Positions 1 to 9,858 are shown, counted from the first letter of the stretch. The stretch is DNA of 64,000 nt from an uncultured Lachnospiraceae bacterium (GCA_947626775.1 CANQTL010000002.1:62001-126000), one strand, 5' to 3'. Notes: generated by a model from the letters alone, not told the origin. Translations and numbers: made by a program.

Positions 1-223
1 TATCCTTCGTGTTTGTATCGTCATACGGGATATAACCCAGAATCCCCTGAATGTTATGATTCTCGTCGAAGCCAAGCACAAAACAAACCCTGCCGTCAAA
101 CATATATTGCCATTCAAACAGCTCCCTGTTATTTGCCAGGATATGTCCTTTCTTCCAGTGCTCATCAATAAATTTCATAATACGGGGGATATCTTCTCTA
201 TGAGAAAATCTGATCTCATTCAT
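1..223 (-). CDS. GNAT-like acetyltransferase, 3' end cut by window edge
   Basis: The first 74 codons of a gene that continues past position 1. The start ATG (complement 221-223) follows a purine-rich GGAAAAAGAGG ribosome site. The N-terminus reads IRFSHREDIPRIMKFID and then WKKGHIL, a pattern I associate with GNAT-fold N-acyltransferases found in capsule and nonulosonate clusters, where they acetylate amino sugars. The acetyl-CoA loop lies beyond the window, so the family call is tentative. It is the last gene of the leftward nonulosonate transcription unit in this window, which fits a role in N-acylation of the sugar. Confidence 0.45.
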   Translation of the reverse strand, partial: MNEIRFSHREDIPRIMKFIDEHWKKGHILANNRELFEWQYMFDGRVCFVLGFDENHNIQGILGYIPYDDTNTKD

Positions 224-344
224 CCTCTTTTTCCTGTCCGTTGTAAGTCCCGTTTTGCATTTCTTTTTCTTTCAAATTCGTATCATCTCTTTATTTCAGA
301 TAAGAGTCTAGCATAATTTTGACTGATAAAGGCTCTTTCCCAAC

Positions 345-1363
345 TCACGCATCTGCCTTCTCCAAAGCAGCTTTTTCCCGCTGCTGTAACTGAAAAATTG
401 CTTTTTGTCTGCTGATCTCCCGCCGCAGTTCTTCTTCGTCTGGCAGATACAACTTATATTTAGAGGCAAATAACTGTTCGTTCCCATGAAGAATGGAATA
501 CCTCGCAATATCCTCGTCCGTTTCTTCGCAAAGCACAAGCCCGATTGTCGGGTTATCATCGTCCCCTTTTTTCAATTCATCATACATACGGACATACATA
601 TCCATCTGCCCTACATCCTGATGCGTGATCTTATTTGTCTTTAAATCAATCAGCACAAAGCATTTCAGAATATAATTGTAAAACACCAGATCAATATAAT
701 AGTCTTCCTTCTCCGTATGGATATGCTGCTGCCTTGCCACAAAAGCATAGCCTTTCCCCAGCTCCATTAAAAATTTCTGAAGATTGTTGAGAATAGCCGT
801 TTCCAAGTCGCTTTCTGTCATATCTGTATTTGAAGACAATCCCATAAATTCGGCAATGATCGGATTTTTTACAAATTCCAGCTTATCATTTTGATAGCCG
901 GAAGTCTTCTCTTTCATCTCCGTTTCCACAGCGTTTTTATTTTGGGATTGCAGCAGACGGTAATAATATTGTGTATTGATGTTTCTTTGTAAAGTCCTGA
1001 AACTCCAAGTCTGCTCGTAAGCCTCTTTCCGATACCACTCTCTCGCTTTACTGTCATCTACATGAATAAGCAGACGATAATGTGACCATGACAATAATTC
1101 AGATTTTCCACACGCTGTGTGGAAAATCTCCGGATAGGTCTTATAAAACAGATAAAAACTATAAAGATTCGTTTTGGCAAAACCTTTTCCGAACTGTTGG
1201 CCAAGCTCTTTTGACAGTTCCTTTGTACCAGAACTGCATCGACCGCCTTATATGCGGTCTGTTGTGCGGAAAGAATAATCTCGCCGACATCATTTGTAAT
1301 ATCGTTTGTATTCTTATAATTTTCCATAAGAATATTGTTCGTTGCAGCAGATAAATTATTCAT
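345..1363 (-). pseudogene. Broken YhcG-type (DUF1016) PDDEXK nuclease gene
   Basis: The C-terminal part (complement 345 to about 1220) is a good YhcG/DUF1016 protein: KTNLYSFYLFYKTYPEIFHT, then SWSHYRLL, then a PDDEXK-type core with IDLVFYN and VLIDLKT. The N-terminal part (from ATG at 1363, MNNLSAATNN to VLVQRN) lies in another frame. The family segment that normally follows QRN (W-LGK-I-E-E, then A-YG) is missing, and the frame changes at 1215-1223. Intact relatives are about 330-350 residues. A tiny frame at 1360-1425 overlaps the start by ATGA and is not annotated. The family is linked to DNA repair or phage defence, but this copy should be inactive unless the C-terminal half is expressed alone. 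Confidence 0.8.
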
Positions 1364-1451
1364 TTCACATCTACCTTGATTTTCTCAATGATCTTATCAA
1401 CTTCACAATCTCCATAACTGATCATATGAACATCATCCTTATATCTCGGCT

Positions 1452-2420
1452 CTATACTTCTTTCCGGGCAAACCGCCGATATTCCTCGCTCTTAGGCGGA
1501 AAATCGTTGCAATCCAATCTGGGCAGCTCAAACCGGCTGTCCTTGGCAATATCCGCAACATCCACTCTGGTCGTCAGACCCATGCACGCGCCGTTATCCC
1601 TGATAAATCCGATCACCTCATCGCTGTAATTTCCATACGGATAATTCATAACCCACCGCCTGTGGTCAATCAATCCGTCCATAACCTCCAGCGCCCGCGT
1701 AATGTCTGCCCGCATCTGTGCAGGCGGTAGATTCCCCAGCCAATAGTGATCATAGCCGTGCAGACCGATAAACATTCCGTGCCGCTTCATCGTGCAAATC
1801 TGTTCCTCCGTCATATACAGCTCGTATGCGAGCTGCTCCTCCTTCACGCCCACATATCGCTCAAACAGATCGCTGCATATACTGTTTCTGACTCTCTCAG
1901 GCAGCGCCGTTTGCAGCATACGTTTCACAAAAACCGTTTCTCTCGTATCGAACCGATCCGCAGCCGCATACTGCTCAAATAACGTTTCGTTCGACAGATA
2001 ATCAAACTCCGCGCCGCGATAATAATTCATCCTTTCATACACGTCCGCAAGCAGGCTGTTCATGTCTGCACCCGCCAGAATATAATGAATCTTATTTACG
2101 TCCAGCAGCTGATGCTCCGCAAAGGTCTTGCCCGGAATAAAAAAGCTCCCCTGCATCCCCATCTCTTCCAAAAGAGGGAACGCATATGTATAATGATCGA
2201 TATAACCGTCGTCAAAGGTCAATAGCAACGCATTCTCCGGGAGTTCACGCCCGTCCTCGACAGCTTCCATAACCTCTTCCATCGTCACAGCCGTAAAATG
2301 TTCTTTAAAAAACGTCAGCTGCCGACGAAACAATCCTACATCCAATCCCTTGATTCGCGGATAACGGCTATGCTGCAGATCCCTTGTATAATGGTACATA
2401 ACAATGCACAATTTACTCAT
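1452..2420 (-). CDS. Polysaccharide deacetylase (NodB homology domain)
   Basis: A 322-residue carbohydrate esterase 4-type protein. The NodB signature TFDDGY sits at residues 68-73 (the Asp pair binds metal and acts as base) and the second motif, an H-x3-H (LHGYDH), is near residue 220. No signal peptide is seen, so it probably acts in the cytoplasm on a nucleotide- or lipid-linked sugar, or on a small precursor. The ATG at 2420 has GGAG eight bases upstream. It follows neuA by 55 bases on the same strand, which suggests a role in tailoring the nonulosonate-containing glycan. The substrate cannot be read from sequence. Confidence 0.85.
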   Translation of the reverse strand: MSKLCIVMYHYTRDLQHSRYPRIKGLDVGLFRRQLTFFKEHFTAVTMEEVMEAVEDGRELPENALLLTFDDGYIDHYTYAFPLLEEMGMQGSFFIPGKTFAEHQLLDVNKIHYILAGADMNSLLADVYERMNYYRGAEFDYLSNETLFEQYAAADRFDTRETVFVKRMLQTALPERVRNSICSDLFERYVGVKEEQLAYELYMTEEQICTMKRHGMFIGLHGYDHYWLGNLPPAQMRADITRALEVMDGLIDHRRWVMNYPYGNYSDEVIGFIRDNGACMGLTTRVDVADIAKDSRFELPRLDCNDFPPKSEEYRRFARKEV

Positions 2421-2431
2421 TTAATATTCTC

Positions 2432-2460
2432 CATTTAAACGCCAAGGAATAATTTAAATG
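2432..2460. repeat. Short inverted repeat between neuA and the deacetylase
   Basis: An 8-bp inverted repeat (CATTTAAA and TTTAAATG) separated by 13 bases lies in the gap between neuA and the deacetylase gene. It is AT-rich, so a hairpin would be weak, and no T-run follows. It could be a regulator site or chance. Confidence 0.3.
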
Positions 2461-2475
2461 CTACACCCTACACAA

Positions 2476-3156
2476 TCATACAATTCCTAACATTGCCTTG
2501 AAGATCACCAAATCTTTTTCTTCATCTATATCCAAATCAAATTCTGAAGGCATCTCATATCCGTACAAATTATCATTTAGACTGGTATCGGCCGTCAAAT
2601 CACAAATCCTATTAATGTAAATTGCGCCATTTACTACATAATAATTTGGAAAATCTTGTCTTCTCACAGTACTTTGACATGAAAGCATAGAAGACAACTT
2701 CCCTGAAGTATCCATTTGACGTATTAACAACGGATGATCCTTTACTGGGGAAACACTCAATAAAGACGGATAATTATTGTCAATTACTAATCTGATAGCT
2801 TCATCGATATGTGTAGAATTTCTTAACGGTTGCGTTGGCTGGAGCAAAACCAGATATTCATATTGAACATCCAAATTACCAATAACATGCATCACTGTAT
2901 CTATTGTTTTGCTCGTATCCTGAGCAAGTTCCGCGGGTCTTTTTATCACCCTTACATTTTCCCGCACTGCTACTTTCTCTATCAATAAGTCATCTGTACT
3001 GACAACAATATCGTCAATATACTCCGATGATTTGGCCGCATCCAGAGTATATACCATCAACTCTTTGCCTTTTACTTCAACAATATTTTTGTGCGGAATT
3101 CCCTTACTACCGCCTCTTGCAGGCACAACAGCCAATATTTTTCTGCCTCTGTACAT
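2476..3156 (-). CDS. neuA: CMP-nonulosonate cytidylyltransferase (NeuA/LegF family)
   Basis: A 226-residue cytidylyltransferase that activates a nine-carbon 2-keto acid sugar with CTP. The N-terminal nucleotide loop reads VPARGGSKGIPHKN, followed by VVSTDD (metal and substrate) and LLQPTQPLR, all standard for acylneuraminate cytidylyltransferases. The length matches single-domain NeuA. The ATG at 3156 follows AGGTGG. It lies 14 bases after neuC, in the order B-C-A. Whether the substrate is N-acetylneuraminate or a legionaminate cannot be told, because the bacillosamine-type upstream genes that mark legionaminate synthesis are not in the window. The block is visibly more AT-rich than the glycosyltransferase genes to the right. 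Confidence 0.9.
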   Translation of the reverse strand: MYRGRKILAVVPARGGSKGIPHKNIVEVKGKELMVYTLDAAKSSEYIDDIVVSTDDLLIEKVAVRENVRVIKRPAELAQDTSKTIDTVMHVIGNLDVQYEYLVLLQPTQPLRNSTHIDEAIRLVIDNNYPSLLSVSPVKDHPLLIRQMDTSGKLSSMLSCQSTVRRQDFPNYYVVNGAIYINRICDLTADTSLNDNLYGYEMPSEFDLDIDEEKDLVIFKAMLGIV

Positions 3157-3170
3157 TTTCCACCTGATTT

Positions 3171-4313
3171 TTAATTATTAGACCATTTAAGATCAATAAA
3201 TTTTTTCTGGATATCAAGTATCCATATCTCATCTTGATGCAGGGCGTCCATAAATATCTGCGTACTGTTACCCGAACCAAAATGTTCTCCAAAACAGCGA
3301 TACCGATCAACAGCCGCTATCGCCGCTTTAATTTCTTCCTTATCCTCATGCACATGCTGTATATTTCTTATAACCTCCGGATCATACCGCCCATACTGCC
3401 GATTCCCAATATCAATGGAGGGAATTCCATATATCTCGCTTTCACGAATCCCAGAACTGGAGTTGCCAATAATGTATTTTGCATTTTTTAAAATAGTAAG
3501 AAAATACTCAAATCGAATGCTCGGGAATACGCAAAAGCGTTCATTCCCTTTAAATCTCTTATATTCTTCAAGTATAAAATCAGAACCAGCATCGTTATTC
3601 GGATAAATCACAATATAATTGTCATATGTGTCACAAACCGCATCGACCACTTGTCTAATTTGTTTCGTTATATTCTCATACTCCGTAGTCACCGGATGAT
3701 ATATTAAAATACCATATTCATTAAAGGGGATGGCATATCTTTCTTTGCACATAGAGAAATTCGGCAGATCATCCGACAACATAATATCAAGATCCGGAGA
3801 GCCTATTACATATATTCTGGATTCTTCCTCACCAAGCTGAATCAGTCTGTTTTTTGCTTCGTCATTACATACCATATGAATATGGGCAAATTTAGAAATA
3901 GCATGTCGAATCGATTCATCGATTGTTCCGGAGACTTCTCCCCCTTCTATATGCACCACGCGAACATTCTTCAATGCTCCTACAATGGCTCCGGCCAAAG
4001 CATCAATACGATCTCCGTGTACAACAATCATGTCTATTCCAACTTTTTGCACATAACCGCTCAACTCACAGATGACATCTCCTAAATTATAGCTCATGTC
4101 ATTCGTCAGGGCCAAACCAAAAGCTAAATATATGTGCTCATAATGCTCTTTTTCAATTTCTTTATATGTGTTGCCAAACTGTGGCATCAAATGCATACCG
4201 GACACAAAGACAAACACTTCGAAATCAGTATCGTTATCAACGGCGTGAATCAAACTTTTTATTTTTCCAAAGTCAGCACGTGTGCCAGTTATAAAAAGCA
4301 CTTTTTTTCTCAT
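3171..4313 (-). CDS. neuC: Hydrolysing UDP-sugar 2-epimerase (NeuC/LegG family)
   Basis: A 380-residue GT-B-fold enzyme that converts a UDP-HexNAc (UDP-GlcNAc or its 4-acetamido analogue) to the free manno sugar for the next step. Family marks are GTRADFGKIKSL at the N-terminus, VVHGDR, HIEGGEVSGTIDE, HPVTTEY, YPNNDAG and IIGNSSSGIRE. These resemble the NeuC type with a TRAD motif more than the E. coli K1 type with SRAEYG. The ATG at 4313 follows AGAGGT. It lies 10 bases after neuB and 14 before neuA, a compact operon. The C-terminus (after residue 350) is longer than the core and unassigned. Confidence 0.9.
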   Translation of the reverse strand: MRKKVLFITGTRADFGKIKSLIHAVDNDTDFEVFVFVSGMHLMPQFGNTYKEIEKEHYEHIYLAFGLALTNDMSYNLGDVICELSGYVQKVGIDMIVVHGDRIDALAGAIVGALKNVRVVHIEGGEVSGTIDESIRHAISKFAHIHMVCNDEAKNRLIQLGEEESRIYVIGSPDLDIMLSDDLPNFSMCKERYAIPFNEYGILIYHPVTTEYENITKQIRQVVDAVCDTYDNYIVIYPNNDAGSDFILEEYKRFKGNERFCVFPSIRFEYFLTILKNAKYIIGNSSSGIRESEIYGIPSIDIGNRQYGRYDPEVIRNIQHVHEDKEEIKAAIAAVDRYRCFGEHFGSGNSTQIFMDALHQDEIWILDIQKKFIDLKWSNN

Positions 4314-4323
4314 GTTTACCTCT

Positions 4324-5379
4324 TTATTGTGTTGTCATTTTCTCTATCATCGAATACCCAATCTGCACATCACAATCTATATCACAAGCCGCTCTTTGGC
4401 CAAGAATATGTTCATATTCTTCTGCCGGTATTCCCCCAATACCCGGCCTTTTTACCCATAAATTATCCGTCCCGAAAAGTTCTCCTTTTTTTATCGAGCG
4501 AATGGTCACAACAGAAGCAAATGCAAAATCCTTCGTCACTTTTTCTTCCTGGATCGCTTTTTTCTCCCCATTCAGCATTGCCGGAATTTCTTGGGAAGCT
4601 CTAATAAGTTCTGCCAGCCGTTGTTCATCCATAGAACATATAATATCTGGTCCAGTCCGATCCATTGTATCAGTAAAATGCCGTTCTACCAGAGATGCCC
4701 CCAAAGCCATCGCAGCAATACAAGCATTGTTATTCAAAGTATGATCAGACAAACCTACAGGTACTCCCGGAAATTCTCTCATCATTTCCTGCATAGCACC
4801 CAAGCGAACCCAATCCGGTCGTGTAGGATATAGATTAGTTGTATGCATAAGCGCATAATCAACACCATGCTTTTCCAGAATATTTACAGTTTTCGCAACA
4901 CTTTCTATATCATTCATACCGGTAGACACAATCATAGGTTTATGAAATTGCGCTATATAGTCAACCAACGGATAATTATTCAATTCTCCCGAACCGATTT
5001 TATATGCATATACGCCAAATTTTTCCAAACGGTCTGCGGCCGCCCTGGAAAACGGCGTGCTCAAGAACATCATTCCCAAGGACTCTGTATAACGTTTAAG
5101 TTCTGCCTCCTCTTCCTCGGTCAAAGCACATCTTTGCATAATTTCATAAATAGATACATTAGAATTCCCCGGAACAACGGATTTCGCCGCATGGCTCATC
5201 TCATCTTCCACGATATGCGTCTGATGTTTGATCAATCTGGCTCCAGCCCGATGCGCAGAATCAACCATAAGTTTAGCGACTTCCAAACTTCCCTCATGAT
5301 TGATTCCAATCTCAGGGATAATCAGCGGATCACATCCTTCTCCAATTTCAATGTTTCCAATCAAAAATTTTTTGTTCAT
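4324..5379 (-). CDS. neuB: N-acylneuraminate/legionaminate synthase
   Basis: A 351-residue enzyme that condenses phosphoenolpyruvate with an N-acyl-mannosamine-type sugar to give the nonulosonate. A TIM barrel occupies about residues 15-270, with EIGINHEG and [12 protein letters not shown] near the start, IGSGE and VGLSDHT further on. A SAF antifreeze-like domain fills the last 60 residues. I chose ATG 5379 (MNKKFLIGN) over 5421, because the family starts here and a GAGAAG lies upstream. It is the first of the three nonulosonate genes and lies 86 bases after the GT2 gene. Confidence 0.9.
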   Translation of the reverse strand: MNKKFLIGNIEIGEGCDPLIIPEIGINHEGSLEVAKLMVDSAHRAGARLIKHQTHIVEDEMSHAAKSVVPGNSNVSIYEIMQRCALTEEEEAELKRYTESLGMMFLSTPFSRAAADRLEKFGVYAYKIGSGELNNYPLVDYIAQFHKPMIVSTGMNDIESVAKTVNILEKHGVDYALMHTTNLYPTRPDWVRLGAMQEMMREFPGVPVGLSDHTLNNNACIAAMALGASLVERHFTDTMDRTGPDIICSMDEQRLAELIRASQEIPAMLNGEKKAIQEEKVTKDFAFASVVTIRSIKKGELFGTDNLWVKRPGIGGIPAEEYEHILGQRAACDIDCDVQIGYSMIEKMTTQ

Positions 5380-5465
5380 TTTCTCATACTTCTCTTCAGA
5401 ATTATTGTAATAAATCTCCACAGGCGCATCTGTGCTCAGCCAACATTTCGCTCTATAGAAATAAG

Positions 5466-6413
5466 TTATCTATCACGATCATATTCCATCTTTTTTACCT
5501 GGTACTGCACATCCTCCAGAATCTTGCGGTTCGCGCTGATCACATCCGCAAGCATTCCGATCACAAAGGTGATAAAGCCGATGATCAGAAGCGTGCACGC
5601 AAGCATCAGGGACTGCGTATGTCCCGCGCCGCGCCCCATAAAATAGAATACCATGAACCTAATGCCTATCAGAAGCCCGATCAGACTGGGAACAACCGCT
5701 ACGATCGAAAAACAGTACAGCGGCTTGTACATCATAAGCGCCCGAAAAATAGTCAGCACGGATTTTTTCACATAACCCCAGATGCTGTGGAACAATCTGG
5801 ATTCCCGCAGTTCCGGGTTGGTCCTGACCGGAACGCTTGTGATGGGGATCCGGTTCCTCCCGGCCTGCACAATCGTCTCCAGCGTATAGGTATAGTCGTT
5901 GATCACATTAACGCGCATGGCCGCCTCTCTGCTGAACGCCCTGAAACCGCTCGGCGCGTCCGGTATATCCGTGTCGGACGCCTTGCGGACCACCCAGCTG
6001 CCAAAATGCTGTAACTTCTTCTTGATCCAGGAAAAATGCTCCGTCTGGTCGATTGGCCGCTCCCCGATCACAATATCCGCCTTATGCTCTAAAATAGGGC
6101 GGATCAGTTTCGGTATATCGTCGGCGCAGTATTGATTGTCCGCATCCGTATTGACTATGATATCGGCTCCGTTCTTCAGACACGCCTCCAGCCCGGCCAT
6201 AAAACCCTTGGCCAGCCCTTTGTTCTGGGCGAAACTCACCACATGATGAACGCCCCAGCGCTTCGCCACGGCGACCGTATCGTCAGTGCAGCCGTCGTCG
6301 ATAATCAGATATTCTATTTCATCGATTCCCTCTATGCTTCTGGGGAGATCATTGAGCGCAATCTCCAGCGTCTCCGCCTCATTGTAGCATGGAATCTGTA
6401 TGATCAGTTTCAT
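5466..6413 (-). CDS. GT2 glycosyltransferase with C-terminal membrane anchor (DPM1/GtrB-like)
   Basis: A 315-residue GT-A-fold enzyme. The N-terminus carries [23 protein letters not shown] and a metal-binding TDADNQY, as in polyprenyl-phosphate sugar synthases. Two hydrophobic segments follow at about residues 235-260 and 270-298, then a charged tail. Such enzymes move a sugar from a nucleotide donor to undecaprenyl phosphate on the cytoplasmic face, providing a lipid donor for extracytoplasmic GT-C enzymes, of which this window has several. It is the first gene of the leftward unit behind an extended -10 promoter. Start ATG 6413 has AAGGA about 12 bases upstream. Confidence 0.85.
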   Translation of the reverse strand: MKLIIQIPCYNEAETLEIALNDLPRSIEGIDEIEYLIIDDGCTDDTVAVAKRWGVHHVVSFAQNKGLAKGFMAGLEACLKNGADIIVNTDADNQYCADDIPKLIRPILEHKADIVIGERPIDQTEHFSWIKKKLQHFGSWVVRKASDTDIPDAPSGFRAFSREAAMRVNVINDYTYTLETIVQAGRNRIPITSVPVRTNPELRESRLFHSIWGYVKKSVLTIFRALMMYKPLYCFSIVAVVPSLIGLLIGIRFMVFYFMGRGAGHTQSLMLACTLLIIGFITFVIGMLADVISANRKILEDVQYQVKKMEYDRDR

Positions 6414-6465
6414 ATCGCCGGATCCTTTTCCTTCACTCAGATAAAATTATTTTTCAAACATTTTT

Positions 6466-6474
6466 ATCATATCA
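6466..6474 (-). promoter_or_regulatory. Extended -10 promoter for the GT2-neuBCA unit
   Basis: On the minus strand TATGAT (complement 6466-6471) is preceded by TGA, giving the TG-N-TATGAT extended -10 element. Only a weak -35 (TTTTAA, 17 bases up) is present, as expected for this class. The leader to ATG 6413 is about 45 bases. Confidence 0.5.
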
Positions 6475-6513
6475 CATCCGTCCCTCATTTAAAACCTTTT
6501 TTTCGCGCGAATC

Positions 6514-6542
6514 TTGCATTGCAGCACGGTTTATACTATAAT
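6514..6542 (+). promoter_or_regulatory. Strong SigA-type promoter reading rightward
   Basis: TTGCAT (6514-6519), a 17-base spacer, then TATAAT (6537-6542). The ATG of the next gene is at 6549, only six bases after the -10 hexamer, so the predicted transcript starts at or next to the initiation codon. The same TTGCAT-17-TATAAT arrangement occurs at 29302-29330 on the other strand. Confidence 0.75.
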
Positions 6543-6548
6543 AGACAA

Positions 6549-7682
6549 ATGAAAGTCTTATTTGTTGCCGGTCATGAATTTATCGAAAAACAGGATAACG
6601 GCGGAAGGCAGTGCAGTTATCGGAACTATACCGTTCTCCAGACGATATTTGGAGCGGAAAACGTATATCTGTGTCTGCTCTCCAATGTGACGGCAACCGA
6701 TCCCGACAGGCATATCCAGGTATTTCCGACCCATCGCAATCTGGCAGAACAGATCCGGAACACTTTGTTTCTGCGAAACGGCTACAGCAAAAAAACAGAA
6801 CGCGGAATCATTGCGTATATCAGGGAAACGAAGCCGGACATGCTCTTTTTTGACTTTTCCATCCTGGGCGGGCTGCTTCGGCATCTCGGAACGGATTTCG
6901 AAACGGTTCTCTTCCTGCACAATATAGAGCGGCATTATATGCGCGGCAGAATACGGCGAGGCGGTCCCGCATACCTTCTGCCATATTTCTCTTATTCTTA
7001 CAACGAAAAAGCCATCGTCAGGCGCGCGGACAAAATCATATGCCTGAACAGCCGGGATTCCTCCCTCCTGTGGGAACATTACGGCAGACGGGCAGATTTT
7101 CTGATGCCGATGACTTTCCAGGACCGATTCGATCCGGCAAAGGCTGCTGTCCGATCCGGGCGGGATGCTTCATGCCGGCAGCTTTTGTTCGTGGGCTCGC
7201 TCTTTCCGCCCAACTATGACGGGATCTACTGGTTCTGTCAAAATGTGATGCCGCATCTGCCGGCATGCCGCCTGACCATCATCGGCAAGGACATGGAAAA
7301 GAAACGCGGCGAGCTGAGCGCCGGAAACATCGAGGTTGTCGGGACTGTAGAACGCACGGACCGGTATTATTATGAGGCGGACGCTGTCGTCATTCCCATT
7401 CTGTACGGCGACGGCATGAAGATCAAGACCGCCGAGGCCATGATGTACGGGAAGCCGATCTTCGGAACCAGGGAAGCTCTGGAAGGATACGAGACAGACG
7501 GCGTCTCAGGTATTCACGAATGCGACAGTGCGGACGATTATATTGCGCAGATCAGCGCATGGGCGTCTCAGCCCTCGGACGTCGGTTACGCCAAATCCGT
7601 CCGGCAATTATTTATAGACAGATACGAGACAGGGCGATTGTTGGAAAAAGCTGCGGATTTTCTGACATCCCGCAACGGGTAG
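6549..7682 (+). CDS. GT4-type glycosyltransferase
   Basis: A 377-residue GT-B protein with a GT4-like C-terminal half: FVGSLFPPNYDGIYWF, VVGTVERTDRYYYEAD, VIPILYGDGMKIKTAEAM and YGKPIFGT. The donor-binding Glu lies in the KTAEAM motif. I start it at ATG 6549 (MKVLFVAGHEF), the usual GT-B N-terminus, although the frame is open far upstream; there is no ribosome site before it. It is the first gene of the rightward unit 6549-14741 and probably adds a hexose to a lipid-linked repeat unit in the cytoplasm. Donor and acceptor are unknown. Confidence 0.8.
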   Translation: MKVLFVAGHEFIEKQDNGGRQCSYRNYTVLQTIFGAENVYLCLLSNVTATDPDRHIQVFPTHRNLAEQIRNTLFLRNGYSKKTERGIIAYIRETKPDMLFFDFSILGGLLRHLGTDFETVLFLHNIERHYMRGRIRRGGPAYLLPYFSYSYNEKAIVRRADKIICLNSRDSSLLWEHYGRRADFLMPMTFQDRFDPAKAAVRSGRDASCRQLLFVGSLFPPNYDGIYWFCQNVMPHLPACRLTIIGKDMEKKRGELSAGNIEVVGTVERTDRYYYEADAVVIPILYGDGMKIKTAEAMMYGKPIFGTREALEGYETDGVSGIHECDSADDYIAQISAWASQPSDVGYAKSVRQLFIDRYETGRLLEKAADFLTSRNG

Positions 7683-7686
7683 ACAA

Positions 7687-8778
7687 ATGGACAGGAACGA
7701 CAGACGGATTTTAATGATCGGATTTGGACGGGATTACGGAGGCGTTGAACAGATCGCTTTTTCCGTCTGCCGCGCTCTGGCAAAACAGGGTGACAGGCTG
7801 GACTTTTTAAGCTACTATGACATCCCGCCAAGAACCGCGAGAGAGATCGAGTCGCTGAATGGGAACCGTTATCGGGTAACTCGATACTCCTCCAATCCCT
7901 TCCAATTTCTGAGGGAGATTTTTGCGTTTTATGCGCTGCACATGCCGTACGATATTGTGTACTGCAATGCCAACCACGCTTCCATGATCCTGTATACGAT
8001 GCCTGTCTGGTTTTCCCGCAGGGTGAGGCTCGTCTTTCACAGCCATGTCAGGGACGGGGCGCACCGATGGCTGCACAGACTGTTCCGCATCCCGCTAAAT
8101 TGGCGCTGCGATCTCAGAATTGCCTGCTCCGGACAGGCGGCGGACTGGATGTACGGGCGCACATGCCCGGCGCAGATCGTCTACAACGGCATCGACGCGG
8201 ACCGGTTCCGTTTTGACAGTAAGGTGCGAAATTCCCTGCGGTCCCGCTACGGAGTGCAGAACCGGCTGGTGATCGGTCATGTGGGCCGTCTGACGCCTGA
8301 AAAAAACCACTCCTTCCTGCTGGATGTATTTGCGGAACTTCTTCGCAGAGAGCCTTCGGGCATGCTTGTGCTGATAGGGGATGGAGAGCTTTACAACGAG
8401 ATAAAGACAAAAATCAACCGGATGGGATTGGAGCGGGCAGTCCTTATGCTTCCGTTCCAACCGGATATACAGAATTTCTATCAGATGATGGATGTGTTTG
8501 TCATGCCTTCCATCGCCGAAGGCTTCTGCCTGACTGGAATTGAGGCGCTGGCCAGCGGGCTGCCGACTTTTTATGCGGACACCATTCCTGACGATCTCCC
8601 GGTCAGCGATCTGATTCATTATCTCAGCCTGAGCAGATCCGCCGGAGAATGGGCCGAGGAGATTCTGAAAGCCGGCACCAACAGCGACAGATCCATTTAC
8701 TTCGACCGGGTCAGATCTTCAGAGCTGACCGTTTCCGCCATGACGGAGAAAATCGTAGGTTTGCTGAACGAACTGTAG
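7687..8778 (+). CDS. GT4 glycosyltransferase
   Basis: A 363-residue GT-B enzyme. The N-terminal half has IGFGRDYGGVEQIAFSV (acceptor side with the GG loop). The C-terminal half has IGHVGRLTPEKNHSFLLD, LIGDGELY and PSIAEGFCLTGIEALASG, the EX7E region of GT4 retaining transferases. It starts five bases after the previous stop and has only a weak GGGT site, so it is probably translationally coupled. It is predicted cytoplasmic. Substrate unknown. Confidence 0.85.
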   Translation: MDRNDRRILMIGFGRDYGGVEQIAFSVCRALAKQGDRLDFLSYYDIPPRTAREIESLNGNRYRVTRYSSNPFQFLREIFAFYALHMPYDIVYCNANHASMILYTMPVWFSRRVRLVFHSHVRDGAHRWLHRLFRIPLNWRCDLRIACSGQAADWMYGRTCPAQIVYNGIDADRFRFDSKVRNSLRSRYGVQNRLVIGHVGRLTPEKNHSFLLDVFAELLRREPSGMLVLIGDGELYNEIKTKINRMGLERAVLMLPFQPDIQNFYQMMDVFVMPSIAEGFCLTGIEALASGLPTFYADTIPDDLPVSDLIHYLSLSRSAGEWAEEILKAGTNSDRSIYFDRVRSSELTVSAMTEKIVGLLNEL

Positions 8779-8801
8779 ACATCGGAGTATCCAACAGAGC
8801 G

Positions 8802-9833
8802 ATGAAAAACAAAAAGATTTTGGTCGTAGACTATGATTTCTATAATTACAGCGACGCCATAGCGTACTGTCTGAGGCAGAAAGGCTTCGATACAAAGAAA
8901 GTCTCCGTCAGGATCCCTCTGGATCTGCGGACCCGCATCTATAATTGGATCGTCAAGAAATCAGACGAGCTGTTTCATTTTAAGACTGCCGTACCGCTGC
9001 TCAAATGGCAGATCAGAAGCATCTCCGAAAGCCTTCTGAAAGAATACGAGGCCTACGGGCCGGACTGTGTGATCTTCGTCAAGGCCGATTACATCGACAG
9101 AACCGCCCTCGCCCAAATGCGGCAGTCCAAGCTTGTCGTCTGGATGATGGATTCATACCGGCGTTATCCTCATCTGATCAGGGATCTGGATATGTTCGAC
9201 CATATCTTCGTCTTTGAGAAAAGCGATATCGATCTGCTCCAAAAACACCGTTTTGATTCCCGCTTCCTGCCTCTGTGCGCGGACGGCAGATTCTTCTATC
9301 CGCGCTCCCGGAAACGGGATATCGATATCCTTTTCATAGGCGCCATGTATCCGGAACGAATGAAACTGCTGCGCAGGATCGAATCCCGTTTTCCCGACGC
9401 CGTTATCCAGGTGTACGGCTATTATATCAATCGGGTCGAACTGCTCAAGAAGTTCCTGTATAAACACTCGGCGAAATACAAAAATTTTCACGGGCGCGTA
9501 ACGCCCGCGGAGGCCGGCGATCTGTATTCGAGAGCCAGGATCTGTCTGAATATCCACGGCGGCCAGTCCCGATACGGGGCAAACCCGAGAACCTTTGAAA
9601 TACTGGCGACGCGGTCGTTTGAGATTGCGGACTACAACCCCTACATCGAGGAAACGCTGAAGGACGGCATCTCTCTTTACAGAGACGAGCCGGAATTGTT
9701 CTCCGAAATAGAATACTATCTGTCCCACGACGCGGAGCGGGAAGCCGTCGCCGCCAGAGGCTATGAATACACCGTAAGACAGCATATGTTCAGCCGGCGC
9801 ATCGACGAACTGATCGAAGAATGCGGCTGGTAA
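8802..9833 (+). CDS. CgeB-like glycosyltransferase
   Basis: A 343-residue protein similar to CgeB, the Bacillus spore-surface maturation family, which has a GT-B-type C-terminal domain. Visible marks are LVVDYDFYNYSDAIAY at the N-terminus, WMMDSYRRYP near residue 115, DILFIGAMYPERM, and the C-terminal NPRTFEILATRSFEI with HGG before it. I start at ATG 8802, because the open frame before it covers the previous gene. In other bacteria such proteins sit in glycan and spore-coat glycosylation clusters. Donor unknown. Confidence 0.75.
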   Translation: MKNKKILVVDYDFYNYSDAIAYCLRQKGFDTKKVSVRIPLDLRTRIYNWIVKKSDELFHFKTAVPLLKWQIRSISESLLKEYEAYGPDCVIFVKADYIDRTALAQMRQSKLVVWMMDSYRRYPHLIRDLDMFDHIFVFEKSDIDLLQKHRFDSRFLPLCADGRFFYPRSRKRDIDILFIGAMYPERMKLLRRIESRFPDAVIQVYGYYINRVELLKKFLYKHSAKYKNFHGRVTPAEAGDLYSRARICLNIHGGQSRYGANPRTFEILATRSFEIADYNPYIEETLKDGISLYRDEPELFSEIEYYLSHDAEREAVAARGYEYTVRQHMFSRRIDELIEECGW

Positions 9834-9858
9834 CATACACATTGAAAGGAGCGCAGCA

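Noticed and set aside
1360..1425. A 21-codon frame (MISYGDCEV) overlapping the YhcG start by ATGA
   Set aside because: Too short, no convincing ribosome site, and no known small protein; could be the remnant of an upstream partner.
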